Shown one piece after another: positions 1 through 9,182 of a DNA stretch of 64,000 nucleotides. Under the pieces are notes generated by a model. It did no database searches, was not told the origin of the DNA, and saw only the letters and a list, made by a program, of their open reading frames with translations. The stretch spans positions 310,001-374,000 of the forward strand of contig CANMSB010000001.1 of the NCBI GenBank assembly GCA_947500445.1, written 5' to 3'. The first letter of the stretch is position 1. Every line of letters starts with the position of its first letter. The DNA comes from an uncultured Flavobacteriaceae bacterium. GTDB taxonomy: Bacteria; Bacteroidota; Bacteroidia; Flavobacteriales; Flavobacteriaceae. A program made the translations under genes and the position numbers.

Positions 1-92
1 AATTGCGGAAATATCTAAAACGGGACGATACTGTTGAAATACTTAACATCCACGGAGAAGGCTTTCGTTTGGTAATAAAAACGGAATCCTAA
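1..92 (+). CDS. response regulator, C-terminal end (partial)
   Basis: Only the last 30 codons are present; the gene starts before the window. The frame reads LRKYLKRDD, VEILNIHGEGFRLVI and stops at TAA 90-92. The 'I..IHGEGFRL' pattern is the beta-hairpin wing of the OmpR/PhoB winged-helix DNA-binding domain, so this is most likely the output domain of a two-component response regulator, with a histidine kinase probably nearby outside the window. It is followed 30 bases later by a strong terminator. The receiver domain is not visible, so a stand-alone winged-helix regulator cannot be excluded. Confidence 0.7.
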   Translation, partial: LRKYLKRDDTVEILNIHGEGFRLVIKTES

Positions 93-121
93 ACGGTTGT
101 ACGACCATTCCCAACGATACA

Positions 122-155
122 AAGCATCTATTTATGATAGATGCTTTTTTTTTCC
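122..155 (+). terminator. rho-independent terminator
   Basis: AAGCATCTA at 122-130 and TAGATGCTT at 138-146 form a perfect 9-bp stem with a 7-base loop, followed by a run of T. It lies 30 bases after the stop of the partial response regulator and ends that transcript. Confidence 0.85.
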
Positions 156-311
156 TTTTTTGCCAATATACCTTTATACCGCACCGGTTTAAGCGTCCAT
201 TTATTTTTTTTACAAGTGCTTAGCTACGGCCGTATAAGGCCCTAGCGGCCGACCAAATAAAAAAACATTTGGTTATCTGTAGGGCGTTTTAGGATAAATT
301 GCTGCGATATG
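156..311. other. intergenic gap downstream of gntK
   Basis: This lies between the upstream terminator and the end of the convergent gntK gene. It contains two small inverted repeats: CGGCCG copies flanking AAGGCCC near 226-251, and ACCAAAT/ATTTGGT at 253-259 and 268-274. Neither has a clear T tract for the gntK direction. No gene was seen. Confidence 0.5.
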
Positions 312-800
312 CTACATGGAGTGCACTACCTGTTCCACCATGGTAGCTACAGGTTGTGAAATAGATACGGTAATCGCATCCAAGGGAGGCTCCAAGGTGT
401 CAAATTGGGAGCGTAACAGGTCGGTGGGCATAAAATGGTCTTTTCGTGCTTTCATGCGCTTTTCTATGGTTTCGAACGAACCTTCTAAAAAAACAAAGGT
501 GCTATAGTGTTCCATCCCATCGGTCAGTAGTTTCCGATAGGTTTTTTTAAGTGCGGAACAAGCGATGACAGCGCCTTGCATTTTATGGTTCATCGCCAAT
601 TTGTTCAAAGCGATCAGCCAGCCATGTCGATCGGCATCGTCCAGGGGAATGCCTTTTGCCATTTTGGTGACGTTGGCCGAGGGATGGTAGTCATCGCCAT
701 CGAAAAACGGAATCTGAAGTTTTTCTGCCAACGCGCGTCCCACGGTAGATTTTCCAGAGCCCGATACGCCCATTACAAAAAGGATTTTGTTAACCTTCAT
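312..800 (-). CDS. gntK: gluconokinase
   Basis: This 162-residue P-loop kinase phosphorylates gluconate to 6-phosphogluconate in the cytoplasm. The Walker A motif GVSGSGKS is at residues 11-18 and the substrate-binding DGDDYHP at 34-40, followed by 'KMAKGIPLDDADRHGWL', the hallmark of the GntK family; the length is normal. The start overlaps the 3' end of miaA by 11 bases, so the two are probably cotranscribed and translationally coupled. No gluconate permease or 6-phosphogluconate dehydrogenase is next to it here. The pairing with miaA looks like operon sharing rather than shared function. Confidence 0.92.
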   Translation of the reverse strand: MKVNKILFVMGVSGSGKSTVGRALAEKLQIPFFDGDDYHPSANVTKMAKGIPLDDADRHGWLIALNKLAMNHKMQGAVIACSALKKTYRKLLTDGMEHYSTFVFLEGSFETIEKRMKARKDHFMPTDLLRSQFDTLEPPLDAITVSISQPVATMVEQVVHSM

Positions 801-1713
801 TGGAAATTTGTGTTAGTTTTTCTTCCAGCATTGCTATCATCGATTTCTTTTGATATTTATAATCGATCCAATGCACATCCGACCGTTTTCGGTACCAGGT
901 GAGCTGTCTTTTCGCAAAACGGCGGGTGTTTTTTTTAATTTCGGCAACTGCGGTCTCCAGGTCGATATTACCATCGAAATACTGGAATAGCTCTCGATAG
1001 CCAACGGTCTGAAGGGCATTTAGCTTCCGGTGGGGGTAAAGTCGTTCGGCCTCCTCCAAAAGTCCTTCTTGCATCATAAGGTCCACTCTTTTATTGATCC
1101 GTGCGTAAATGTCCGCTCGCGCCGCGGAAATCCCAAGGGTGACCGTCTTAAAGAAGCGTTCTTTTTTGGGGCGTTTCAAAAAGGAGGAGTAGGGGCGCCC
1201 ACTACCGATACATACCTCCAATGCGCGGATCAGCCGATGTGGATTTTCGGTATCCACATTTTTATAATAGGTAGGATCCAATTGTTTAAGCTGTTGTTGC
1301 AGATGTACGATTCCCTTCTGTTGAAAATCCAGATTGAGTTGTTGTCGAATGTCGGTGGCTATTTTTGGAAAATAATCGAGTCCCTTCACCACGGCATCCA
1401 CATATAGGCCACTGCCACCCACTAGGACGACCACCTCATGAGCATTAAAAAGGGAGTTCAACAACGTTAATGCGTCGGTTTCATATTCGCCTACCGAGTA
1501 CTCTTCAAAAATAGCTTTGTGCTGTATAAAATGATGGGGCGCCGCATTCAGTTCCAAAGGGCTCGGTACTGCCGTGCCGATGCGCATTTCTTTGTAAAAT
1601 TGACGGGAATCCGCGGATACGATTTCCGTTTTAAAATGTTGTGCCAAGGTTATTGCCAAGGTGGTCTTGCCGATAGCGGTGGGGCCTACTACTGCCAATA
1701 GGATTTTAGCCAT
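790..1713 (-). CDS. miaA: tRNA dimethylallyltransferase
   Basis: MiaA transfers a dimethylallyl group to N6 of A37 in tRNAs that read codons starting with U. The start is placed at MAKILL (1713), because this ATG overlaps the TAA of the ion-channel gene in a TAATG junction; an in-frame ATG 18 bases upstream (MWKQIV) would lengthen it from 307 to 313 residues. The P-loop GPTAIGKT is at residues 10-17, the 'SADSRQFYKEM' motif follows near 35, and 'VGGSGLYVDA' near 100 is typical. The lysine/arginine-rich C-terminus (KRQLTWYRKR) is the usual tRNA-binding end. It is coupled to gntK downstream. Confidence 0.95.
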   Translation of the reverse strand: MAKILLAVVGPTAIGKTTLAITLAQHFKTEIVSADSRQFYKEMRIGTAVPSPLELNAAPHHFIQHKAIFEEYSVGEYETDALTLLNSLFNAHEVVVLVGGSGLYVDAVVKGLDYFPKIATDIRQQLNLDFQQKGIVHLQQQLKQLDPTYYKNVDTENPHRLIRALEVCIGSGRPYSSFLKRPKKERFFKTVTLGISAARADIYARINKRVDLMMQEGLLEEAERLYPHRKLNALQTVGYRELFQYFDGNIDLETAVAEIKKNTRRFAKRQLTWYRKRSDVHWIDYKYQKKSMIAMLEEKLTQISNEG

Positions 1714-2546
1714 TACAATTTGCTTCCACAATTAAAACAATGGGTAGCGTCGTCGCGGTGATCTTCCACCGCGCAACTGGGGCAACTTTGAGTATTTAAA
1801 TGGATTTTGCCTTTTTCCGACAATCCCTGTTTGGTAAATTCCGAAGTGACGATGCCCGTCGGTACGGCGATGATGCCATACCCTAAGATCATGACCATTG
1901 TGGCGATAAATTGGCCTAGGGACGTTTGCGGTGCTATATCGCCATAACCAACGGTGGTCAGGGTAACAATGGCCCAATAAATGCTCCTGGGGATACTGGT
2001 GAAGCCCGAGGCATCGCTTTCTACCCAATACATGATCGTACCCATGATAACGGACAAAATAAGGACCGTATAAATAAATACGGCAATTTTGGCCCTGCTC
2101 GCCTTTAAGGCTTTTTTAAGTTGGGAGGCTTCCCCAAGAAACTTGACCAATTTTAGGATCCTAAAAATTCGCAAAAGGCGCAAGGCCCTTACCGCCAATA
2201 ACACCTGTGACCCCACGAAAAAATAAGAGATATACAGCGGAATTGTGGAAATAAAGTCGATTATGCCATAAAAACTGAGGATATACTTCCATGGTTTTTT
2301 TATGGCAACGATACGGGCAATGTATTCGATGGTAAAAAAAATGGTGACGATCCATTCAAAAATCAGCAGTTGCCTGTGGTATTTTATATCGAACGATTTT
2401 ACGCTCTCCAGCATTACCAAAACAACGCTTAGGATGATCAATGCAAATAACAATAGGTCAAAAGCTTTGCCCAAGGGCGTATCCGCTTCATAAATGATTT
2501 CATGAAGGCGACCTCTCCAATTTGCGTTCGGTTTGCGTTCTTTCAC
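1713..2546 (-). CDS. voltage-gated-type ion channel with C-terminal zinc ribbon
   Basis: This 277-residue inner-membrane protein has six predicted membrane segments. S4 (about 119-136) carries regularly spaced arginines (VRALRLLRIFRILKL), the pattern of a voltage sensor. The pore loop holds TTVGYGD near 197-203, the potassium selectivity signature. The last 23 residues hold two CxxC pairs (CPSC and CFNC), a small zinc-ribbon tail facing the cytoplasm. Translation appears to start at GTG (2546), overlapping the upstream nuclease stop by four bases (GTGA), and the gene ends by overlapping the miaA start. Potassium selectivity is inferred from the filter only. Confidence 0.9.
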   Translation of the reverse strand: MKERKPNANWRGRLHEIIYEADTPLGKAFDLLLFALIILSVVLVMLESVKSFDIKYHRQLLIFEWIVTIFFTIEYIARIVAIKKPWKYILSFYGIIDFISTIPLYISYFFVGSQVLLAVRALRLLRIFRILKLVKFLGEASQLKKALKASRAKIAVFIYTVLILSVIMGTIMYWVESDASGFTSIPRSIYWAIVTLTTVGYGDIAPQTSLGQFIATMVMILGYGIIAVPTGIVTSEFTKQGLSEKGKIHLNTQSCPSCAVEDHRDDATHCFNCGSKL

Positions 2547-3916
2547 TCGGCTGGTATCAGTTGAACCTGTTTTGGACTTCTCTTTTTACGCATGTACGAT
2601 TCGATAATGTGTTTGGTGTTGGCATCGGAGCGCATGGGCGTAATTAACGATTCTAAGATATGCAAATTATTTAGTTGATGGTTCAGACCATAAAAACCGA
2701 ACCCCATAAAGCTCCCGTTCTTTATCAAAATTGCGCTCCGTTCCCCAATTGCCCTACCTTTATCGACTAACGCCATGGTTTTTGATGCGAGGCGGTACGG
2801 CTCCAAGGCCGCTAAGGTTTTTGCATTGTAATACTCCGGGCTCTCATTTTCGATACAGGCACCATCGCAGTTGCCCTCACTATAGGCCGAACAGTGTTTT
2901 CTGGCATCGGACCTCCCTGTTAATTTTAAACACAGCCGATTCTTTTTTATCAGTGTGTCCAGAAAGTTTTCAGCCCCCAATCGGCTATTGAACGTCAACA
3001 GCGCCCGTGATTTGGGGGTTGTTTTTGCAATTTTGAGGACAAGGTATCCTTTGGCATCGGTTTCTTCGTAAATGCCATGGGAAAACAACAGTTTTGCCCT
3101 TGCCTGGGAAAAGGAGGGCTTGTGGCGTTTCAGTTCCTCATACTCCTTTAAAACGGAAATCAGCTCATTTCCGGTTTTTTCGAAACTTACCTTTTTGGTC
3201 TCTTTTTGTAATCTTCGAGAACGTCCACCATCATTAGTAAAATGTTGGTTTACCTTTTTTCTGATATTCGTGCTTTTGCCTAGGTAAATGATTTCACCAT
3301 CCTTGTTGTGCATGTAATATACCCCAGTTTCCGATGGTAGGTTTTCTACCATATCGAGCTGTCGCTGTGAGAGCTCCCCAGTCGTTTCGGTCCTTAATAC
3401 GCTTTTAATGATGGTTTTATCAACATCCTTTGCAAGTAAAAGTTTAAAGAGTTCTAGGGTCGCCAAGGCATCTCCGTTGGCACGGTGCCGGTCGCTGACC
3501 GCAATACCTAAAGATCGTACGAGTTTGCCCAGGCTGTGGGATTCGGCTTCCGGGATCAACTTTTTGGAAAGGTCAACGGTGCAAATTGTCTTGCGTTCGA
3601 ACTGGTACCCCAATCTTCTGAATTCGGTGCGTAGAATACGATAATCGAACTGGGCGTTATGGGCGACCAAGGTGGTGCCCTCCGTTATTTCTACGATGCG
3701 TTTTGCCACTTCGTGAAATTTTGGGGCCGTTCGCAACATTTTATTGTTGATTCCCGTAAGGTTTACAACAAACGGTTGTATGGGCTTCTCCGGGTTTACC
3801 AGACTGATAAATTGATCCACCGTCTCATGGCCGTCGAATTTATGGATGGCGATTTCCGTAATTCCCTCTTCGTTAAACTTTCCTCCCGTGGTTTCAATAT
3901 CAAGTATGGCGTACAT
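2543..3916 (-). CDS. DEDDh exonuclease fused to GIY-YIG nuclease domain
   Basis: This 457-residue protein has two nuclease modules. Residues 1-165 are a DnaQ-type 3'-5' exonuclease: DIETTG at 6-11, HNAQFD near 90, and HRANGDA near 145 supply the DEDDh residues. From about 195 a GIY-YIG domain like the N-terminal half of UvrC follows (GVYYMHNKDG, IYLGKSTNIRKKV). The C-terminal third contains cysteines (CSAYSEGNCDGAC) seen in the same family. This architecture is common in Bacteroidota and related to the epsilon/Cho-like proteins, suggesting DNA repair or processing of damaged 3' ends. The exact substrate is unknown. It overlaps the channel gene by four bases. Confidence 0.88.
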   Translation of the reverse strand: MYAILDIETTGGKFNEEGITEIAIHKFDGHETVDQFISLVNPEKPIQPFVVNLTGINNKMLRTAPKFHEVAKRIVEITEGTTLVAHNAQFDYRILRTEFRRLGYQFERKTICTVDLSKKLIPEAESHSLGKLVRSLGIAVSDRHRANGDALATLELFKLLLAKDVDKTIIKSVLRTETTGELSQRQLDMVENLPSETGVYYMHNKDGEIIYLGKSTNIRKKVNQHFTNDGGRSRRLQKETKKVSFEKTGNELISVLKEYEELKRHKPSFSQARAKLLFSHGIYEETDAKGYLVLKIAKTTPKSRALLTFNSRLGAENFLDTLIKKNRLCLKLTGRSDARKHCSAYSEGNCDGACIENESPEYYNAKTLAALEPYRLASKTMALVDKGRAIGERSAILIKNGSFMGFGFYGLNHQLNNLHILESLITPMRSDANTKHIIESYMRKKRSPKQVQLIPAE

Positions 3917-3939
3917 CTAAAAAGTATCCTGATTTTATA

Positions 3940-4596
3940 TTATGTGTTTCGAGTGCCAAAGATACTGCTTCCAATGCGCACCATGGTACTCCCTTCGGAA
4001 ATGGCCAATTTATAATCGCCACTCATGCCCATCGATACGATTTCCAAACCGTCCAGTACTGTTGCCGCCCGGTCGAAAAGCGTTTTTAGGTGCTTGAATT
4101 CCCTACGGACTTGGTCCTCATTGTCCGTAAAGGTCGCCATTCCCATAAGCCCTAGTATCCTGATGTTCGAAAGGGGGGGCAAGGCGTCGGAGGAAATCAA
4201 CTCGAGCAGTTCCGCTTCGTCCAGCCCAAATTTGGTGCTTTCCTCGGCAATATGCACCTGTAACAGACAATTGATGGTCCGCTCGTGTTTTGCGGCCTGT
4301 TTGTTAATTTCCTTTAGCAATCGCAAACTATCAACACCGTGGACAAGGCTAACGTAAGGGGCCATATACTTCACTTTATTGCGTTGTACATGGCCGATCA
4401 TGTGCCAGGCAATATCCTTTGGCAAGGCTTCGTGCTTCTGTGTCATTTCTTGGATCTTATTCTCGCCAAAAACCCGTTGGCCGGCGGCGTAGGCCTCTTG
4501 CAGATCGGAAACCGGTTTGGTTTTCGATACCGCCACCAGGGTTACGTTTTCCGGCAGTTCGGTTTTAATACGAAGCAAATTTTGTTGGATCGACAT
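3940..4596 (-). CDS. YggS/PLPBP family PLP-binding protein
   Basis: This 218-residue single-domain TIM-barrel protein binds pyridoxal phosphate and takes part in vitamin B6 and amino-acid homeostasis; no enzymatic reaction is established for the family. The PLP-lysine lies in AVSKTKP (K25), followed by FGENKIQE and WHMIGHVQRNK, and the phosphate-binding C-terminus SMGMSGDYKLAI with GSTMVRIGSSIFG. It lies between the exonuclease (23 bases away) and the DUF1015 gene (14 bases away) on the same strand, so probably one transcript. Confidence 0.93.
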   Translation of the reverse strand: MSIQQNLLRIKTELPENVTLVAVSKTKPVSDLQEAYAAGQRVFGENKIQEMTQKHEALPKDIAWHMIGHVQRNKVKYMAPYVSLVHGVDSLRLLKEINKQAAKHERTINCLLQVHIAEESTKFGLDEAELLELISSDALPPLSNIRILGLMGMATFTDNEDQVRREFKHLKTLFDRAATVLDGLEIVSMGMSGDYKLAISEGSTMVRIGSSIFGTRNT

Positions 4597-4610
4597 AGTT
4601 GGATAGCTTG

Positions 4611-5846
4611 TTATAGTTCGTAGATCGCAAGGCCACTGCGCAATTTCGGCTCGATGTAGGTGCTTTTTGGGGGCATTACCAACCCTGCGTCGGCAATGGC
4701 CTTTATTTCGGCCATGCGTACCGGTAGCATGCCAAAGCCAACGGTAAACCGTCCCTTGTCGATGGCATCCTTCATTTCTATGATGTTGTGTTTTCCATGC
4801 CCGTAAGCGATCCGTTTGTCCTTTCTGAGGTCGGTTATTCCCAAAATAGGTTCCAAAATGGTCTTGAACAATATTTGGGTGTCCAAATAGCTTAACGCGT
4901 CGGTGAATCGGTAAACCTTCTTTCGAAGGTATAGGGAATAGAAGGCACCATCGAGATACATGCTAAAGTGATGTTTTTTAGACGGCCTATACAGTACGTT
5001 CCCCTGATTTTCGATTCGGAAAAAAGCATCCAAACGAATCAAAAACGCTTCCTTCGACAGGCCGTTCAGTCCTTTCACCATGCGATTGAACTCATGTATC
5101 TGAATTTGGGAATCGGGTATCAGGTAACTCATAAAAAAATTATAGGGTTCCTTACCGGTATGGGAGGGATTCTCCTTTTTTGAGTTTTCGGCCAGCAGTG
5201 CGGAGGAGGCACTGCGGTGATGTCCATCTGCGATATAGAGCGCCGGTATTTTTTCAAAACCTTTCTGTAATTCGGTTACGGTCTTTTTTTCGGAGATTAC
5301 CCATAGTTTATGGGTCGTTTTATCCGTAGTGGTAAAATGGTATGCAACCAGTTTTTGTTTTTCCAGTTCAATGATCTTGGCAATAGCGGTAGTATCCTCA
5401 TAGGTCATCAGAACCGGTTCCGCATTAAACTTTACCGTTTTCAGATAATTGGCGAACAGGGCTTCCCGTCGCTGAAGCGTGTCCTCGTGTTTTTTGATGA
5501 CGTTGTCATTGTAATCCGCCACGGTGGTACTGCAAAACAGCCCACAGCAACTGAACGCACCGTTTTCCATTTGATACAGGTAAAAACTGTCCTTGGCGTC
5601 CTTTAAAAAAACATTGTCCTCCAAAAACTCCAAATAACGATTATGCACCAATTGAAATCGTTCCGGTCCCTTCACGTCCTTGTGGTATTTATAACCCGGA
5701 TTGATGATGTGCAAAAATGAAAATGGATTATAGGTCAATTGGGCGTTAAGCTCTTTTCTACTATAGCCTTGATAGGATTTGGAGACCACATGAACGACTT
5801 TGTCCGCGCAGGGTCTGATCGCTTTGAACGGTTTTACGGTGGCCAT
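4611..5846 (-). CDS. DUF1015 family protein
   Basis: This 411-residue cytoplasmic protein belongs to the DUF1015 family (also called SerA-linked or HTH-domain proteins in some databases). It starts MATVKPFKAIRPC, and the family motifs 'LYIADGHHRSASSALL' and 'FFMSYLIPDSQIQIHEFNRMVKG' are present in the middle. The biochemical role is not known; members often lie near serine or phosphoserine genes, which is not the case here. The length is normal. It is followed closely by the YggS gene and preceded by the 3-hydroxyacyl-CoA dehydrogenase gene at 62 bases. Confidence 0.88.
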   Translation of the reverse strand: MATVKPFKAIRPCADKVVHVVSKSYQGYSRKELNAQLTYNPFSFLHIINPGYKYHKDVKGPERFQLVHNRYLEFLEDNVFLKDAKDSFYLYQMENGAFSCCGLFCSTTVADYNDNVIKKHEDTLQRREALFANYLKTVKFNAEPVLMTYEDTTAIAKIIELEKQKLVAYHFTTTDKTTHKLWVISEKKTVTELQKGFEKIPALYIADGHHRSASSALLAENSKKENPSHTGKEPYNFFMSYLIPDSQIQIHEFNRMVKGLNGLSKEAFLIRLDAFFRIENQGNVLYRPSKKHHFSMYLDGAFYSLYLRKKVYRFTDALSYLDTQILFKTILEPILGITDLRKDKRIAYGHGKHNIIEMKDAIDKGRFTVGFGMLPVRMAEIKAIADAGLVMPPKSTYIEPKLRSGLAIYEL

Positions 5847-5908
5847 TTTTGATACGATTAATGTTGTTTAAGTGTCTACGGGGCTATTTCTGGTTCATTT
5901 ATCCCTTG

Positions 5909-6796
5909 CTATAGAAAGCTTTGGGATACCGTTTCGGCTTTCCGGCTTTGGGAGTAATCATAGAACCCCTCTCCAGATTTCACCCCTAATTTCCCGGCAT
6001 TCACCATATTCACCAAAAGCGGGCAGGGTGCGTATTTGGGGCGTTTAAAACCATCGTACAAAACGTTTAAAATGGAAAGGCAAACGTCCAAACCGATAAA
6101 ATCGGCCAGTTGCAACGGTCCCATCGGATGCGCCATACCAAGTTTCATAACAGTGTCGATTTCCGTTACGCCACCGACCCCGTTGTACAAGGTTTCAATG
6201 GCTTCGTTGATCATCGGCATTAAAATCCGATTGGCCACAAATCCGGGATAATCGTTTACTTCGGTCGGTGTTTTCCCCAGCTTTTTAGAAAGCTCCATAA
6301 CGGTGCCCGTCGTTGCATCGGAGGTATTGTAACCACGAATGATCTCTACCAGTTGCATAATGGGAACGGGATTCATAAAATGCATGCCGATAACCTTTTC
6401 TGCCCGCGATGTCACCGCGGCGATCTGGGTAATGGAAATGGAAGAAGTGTTCGTAGCCAAAATACAATCGGGATTGCACAGCTGGTCCAGTTGTTTGAAG
6501 ATTTCCAATTTTACGGCCAGGTTTTCCGAAGCGGCCTCTACGACCAGTTCCGTCTTAGCTACGCCTTGCTCCAAGGCGGTAAAGGTATGTATGTTCTTTA
6601 AGGTGTCGGATTTTATCGTTTCCGTAATTTTTTCCTTTTGTAACAAGCGGTCCAAATTTCTGGTGATCGTCCCCATTCCTTTATCCAAAGAAGCTTGGGA
6701 GATATCTATCAAACTAACGGAAAAACCATTTTGTGCAAATACATGGGCGATACCGTTCCCCATGGTGCCGGCACCTATTACGGCGATATTGTTCAT
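5909..6796 (-). CDS. 3-hydroxybutyryl-CoA dehydrogenase
   Basis: This 295-residue enzyme oxidises (S)-3-hydroxyacyl-CoA with NAD(P) in fatty-acid or short-chain acyl-CoA metabolism. The N-terminal Rossmann motif GAGTMGNG is at residues 8-15; the catalytic histidine is H139 in GMHFMNPVP, followed by the asparagine in VANRILMP near 189, and the C-terminal helical domain holds MGPLQLADFIGLD. It is stand-alone, without the enoyl-CoA hydratase half found in FadB. The next gene (Gfo/Idh) ends 10 bases upstream, suggesting cotranscription. Substrate chain length cannot be read from sequence alone. Confidence 0.93.
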   Translation of the reverse strand: MNNIAVIGAGTMGNGIAHVFAQNGFSVSLIDISQASLDKGMGTITRNLDRLLQKEKITETIKSDTLKNIHTFTALEQGVAKTELVVEAASENLAVKLEIFKQLDQLCNPDCILATNTSSISITQIAAVTSRAEKVIGMHFMNPVPIMQLVEIIRGYNTSDATTGTVMELSKKLGKTPTEVNDYPGFVANRILMPMINEAIETLYNGVGGVTEIDTVMKLGMAHPMGPLQLADFIGLDVCLSILNVLYDGFKRPKYAPCPLLVNMVNAGKLGVKSGEGFYDYSQSRKAETVSQSFL

Positions 6797-6805
6797 AAGT
6801 TCGTT

Positions 6806-7765
6806 TTAAAATGATTCGATAATGCGAAGTGCTACCCGTAGGGCATTGGTCCCTTGCTCAAGGGAAACGACCGGCTCCGTATCGGTTTCGATCGCTTTGA
6901 CAAAAGCCTCCAATTCGTCTTTAATGGCATTGTTGGGGTGTACTTCCGGATTTTCAAAATAGATCTGTTTTTTGACCCCTTCGGCGTTTTGTAATACCAT
7001 GTCAAAATCTCCCGGTCGTTCGGGTGCCGCTTTCATTTTGACCACCTCTACTTTCTTCTCCAAAAAATCGACCGAGATGTAGGCATCTTTTTGGAAGAAA
7101 CGCGATTTGCGCATGTTTTTCAAAGAGATACGACTTGCCGTCAAATTGGCAACACAACCGTTTTCAAAGGCAATTCTGGCATTGGCAATATCCGGTGAGC
7201 TGCTAATGACCGATACGCCACTGGCATTGATTTGTTTTACCTCCGAATCTACAACACTTAAAATGGCGTCGATATCATGGATCATCAGATCTAGCACCAC
7301 AGGTACATCCGTACCTCTTGGGTTGAATTCCGCCAAACGATGTGTTTCAATGAACATGGGGTCCTTAATGTTTTCCTTGACCGCCGTAAAAGCAGGATTA
7401 AAACGCTCTACATGTCCTACCTGTCCCTTTACCGAATATTCCCGGGCAAGCGCTATCAATTCTTCGGCCTCTTCCAAAGTATGGGTAATGGGCTTTTCTA
7501 TAAAAATGTGTTTCTTGTTCTCGATGGCTTTTTTGGCACATTCGAAATGCGAAAGGGTAGGTGTAACGATATCCACAATATCGACCGAAGCAATGAGGGT
7601 GTTTAAATTGTCGAAATAACGGTATCCGAACTCCTTGGCGACACGTTCTCCATTTACTGCATCGGCATCATAAAAACCGATAAGCTCATACGCCTCTGAT
7701 TCGTTGAGTAAACGCAAATGTATTTTACCTAAATGCCCCGCTCCGAGCACTCCAACCTTTAACAT
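6806..7765 (-). CDS. Gfo/Idh/MocA family oxidoreductase
   Basis: This 319-residue NAD(P)-dependent oxidoreductase has GAGHLG at residues 8-13 and the family's EKPI at 90-93 after 'HIFIEKP'. The C-terminal alpha/beta domain contains DLMIHDIDAIL, where the histidine and aspartate are typical active-site positions. Family members act on sugars or inositols, but some close relatives in Bacteroidota sit with fatty-acid genes, as here next to the 3-hydroxyacyl-CoA dehydrogenase. The substrate is unknown. It is the first gene of the minus-strand run, divergent from pcm across a 267-base gap. Confidence 0.85.
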   Translation of the reverse strand: MLKVGVLGAGHLGKIHLRLLNESEAYELIGFYDADAVNGERVAKEFGYRYFDNLNTLIASVDIVDIVTPTLSHFECAKKAIENKKHIFIEKPITHTLEEAEELIALAREYSVKGQVGHVERFNPAFTAVKENIKDPMFIETHRLAEFNPRGTDVPVVLDLMIHDIDAILSVVDSEVKQINASGVSVISSSPDIANARIAFENGCVANLTASRISLKNMRKSRFFQKDAYISVDFLEKKVEVVKMKAAPERPGDFDMVLQNAEGVKKQIYFENPEVHPNNAIKDELEAFVKAIETDTEPVVSLEQGTNALRVALRIIESF

Positions 7766-8024
7766 AGTCTGTTGTGTTTATGGATATACGGCAATCCTCG
7801 TTCCATGGCAACCTCTTGTCTCGAAAAAATACCATAAAAAGTATAGGGGCCGTACTGTTCAATGTTTGACAAAAATAAGCATACTTAAGCAGTTATTTTG
7901 GCTAAACCGTTAGCTTTTGACGGTCGCCATAGGATGTTTCTGCCGATAGAACCGTACCATGCACTAGGTAATGGGCAAGATCAGGTATTGCTCTCAAATG
8001 CTTCCTCGGAAGAAATAACTTCGT

Positions 8025-8032
8025 TACATTTG
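8025..8032 (+). promoter_or_regulatory. putative -7 box before pcm
   Basis: TACATTTG matches the Bacteroidota -7 consensus TAnnTTTG. No TTG is seen at the expected 19-21 bp upstream. It ends directly at the ATG at 8033, so a transcript from it would start within the annotated 5' end and favour one of the internal starts (TTG 8054 or ATG 8081). Confidence 0.35.
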
Positions 8033-8695
8033 ATGTTCCAAAACCGACCCTTTTTGAAAGATACTTTGAAGCATCGAGGCATGCGCAACAAGCTGGCAGA
8101 TGTACTGGAGGAGAAAGGAATAACCGACTCCAAAGTGCTCGGTGCCATACGTACCGTTCCCAGGCATCTGTTTATAGACAGTAGTTTTGAAGGACATGCG
8201 TATCAAAACAAGGCGTTCCCCATTGCTGCGGACCAGACCATTTCACATCCCTATACCGTAGCGTTCCAAACAAGCCTGCTACAGCTCGCGCCTAACCAGA
8301 AAGTACTGGAAATCGGTACGGGTAGCGGATACCAAACCGCCGTTTTATTGCATTTGAAGGTAAAGGTCTATTCCATTGAAAGACAGTTGGAACTGTTCAA
8401 AAAAACATCCCTGTTCTTCAAAAAAATGGGATATCGTCCCAAGAAACTGATTTTTGGTGACGGGTACAAGGGACTTCCCGAGGAAGCACCGTTTGATCGT
8501 ATTGTAGTAACGGCAGGCGCACCGGAAGTGCCGAAAGCACTTATGGCCCAACTTAAAGTAGGGGGTAGGTTGGTCATCCCGATCGGGACCGATGAACAGA
8601 TAATGACCCTGTTCGTACGGAAATCGGCAAAGCAATTTGAAAAGAAAACATTGGGTTCCTTTCGGTTCGTTCCGCTTTTGGAAAACAAAAATTGA
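8033..8695 (+). CDS. pcm: protein-L-isoaspartate O-methyltransferase
   Basis: The enzyme methylates abnormal L-isoaspartyl residues using S-adenosylmethionine, starting protein repair. VPRHLFIDSSF, ADQTISHPYTVAFQT and the SAM-binding VLEIGTGSGYQTAVLL are all present, with IVVTAGAPEVP and GGRLVIPIG near the end. The start is uncertain. The frame is open from 7898 (265 residues), but family homology begins near KDTLKHRGMRNKL. ATG 8033 gives 220 residues; a TTG at 8054 would give 213 and match the usual family start. The gene converges with smpB. Confidence 0.9.
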   Translation: MFQNRPFLKDTLKHRGMRNKLADVLEEKGITDSKVLGAIRTVPRHLFIDSSFEGHAYQNKAFPIAADQTISHPYTVAFQTSLLQLAPNQKVLEIGTGSGYQTAVLLHLKVKVYSIERQLELFKKTSLFFKKMGYRPKKLIFGDGYKGLPEEAPFDRIVVTAGAPEVPKALMAQLKVGGRLVIPIGTDEQIMTLFVRKSAKQFEKKTLGSFRFVPLLENKN

Positions 8696-8714
8696 GCCTA
8701 GCCTAAGGCACTGT

Positions 8715-9176
8715 TCAAGTGTTGAAACTTTTTTTGATCCGATCTAAATTCCGTTTGTTGTCACGGTCTTTTATACTTTCCCTTTTGTCGTATAGTTTTT
8801 TACCCTTTGCCAATGCAATGTTTATTTTGGCCAGACCACGGTCGTTTAAAAAAAGATTTAAAGGAATTATGGTCAATCCTGAAGTCTTCACTTCCTTGAA
8901 CAGTTTTTTAAGTTCCTTTTTATTGAGTAGCAATTTACGGGAAGCTTTTGGTTTATGGTTATAATGTGATCCATGGGAATATTCGTCCACTTGCATGTTG
9001 ATTACAAATAGTTCGCCCCGTTCGCTAAACTCGCAAAAACTTTCGGTAATCGATGCCTTTCCCAAACGAATGGACTTGATTTCCGTGCCAGAGAGTACAA
9101 TACCCGCGGTAAAGGTGTCCAGTAGTTCGTATTCGAACCTGGCGCGCTTGTTCTTTATGTTTATTTTATGCTGCAT
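8715..9176 (-). CDS. smpB: SsrA-binding protein
   Basis: SmpB (153 residues) binds tmRNA and is needed for trans-translation, rescuing stalled ribosomes. The family's N-terminus ([29 protein letters not shown]) and the [10 protein letters not shown]...RD segment with a basic C-terminal tail are complete. A TATTTTTG -7 box lies only six bases before the ATG, so the leader is very short or absent. No tmRNA gene is visible nearby in the window. Confidence 0.95.
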   Translation of the reverse strand: MQHKINIKNKRARFEYELLDTFTAGIVLSGTEIKSIRLGKASITESFCEFSERGELFVINMQVDEYSHGSHYNHKPKASRKLLLNKKELKKLFKEVKTSGLTIIPLNLFLNDRGLAKINIALAKGKKLYDKRESIKDRDNKRNLDRIKKSFNT

Positions 9177-9182
9177 GAGTTA

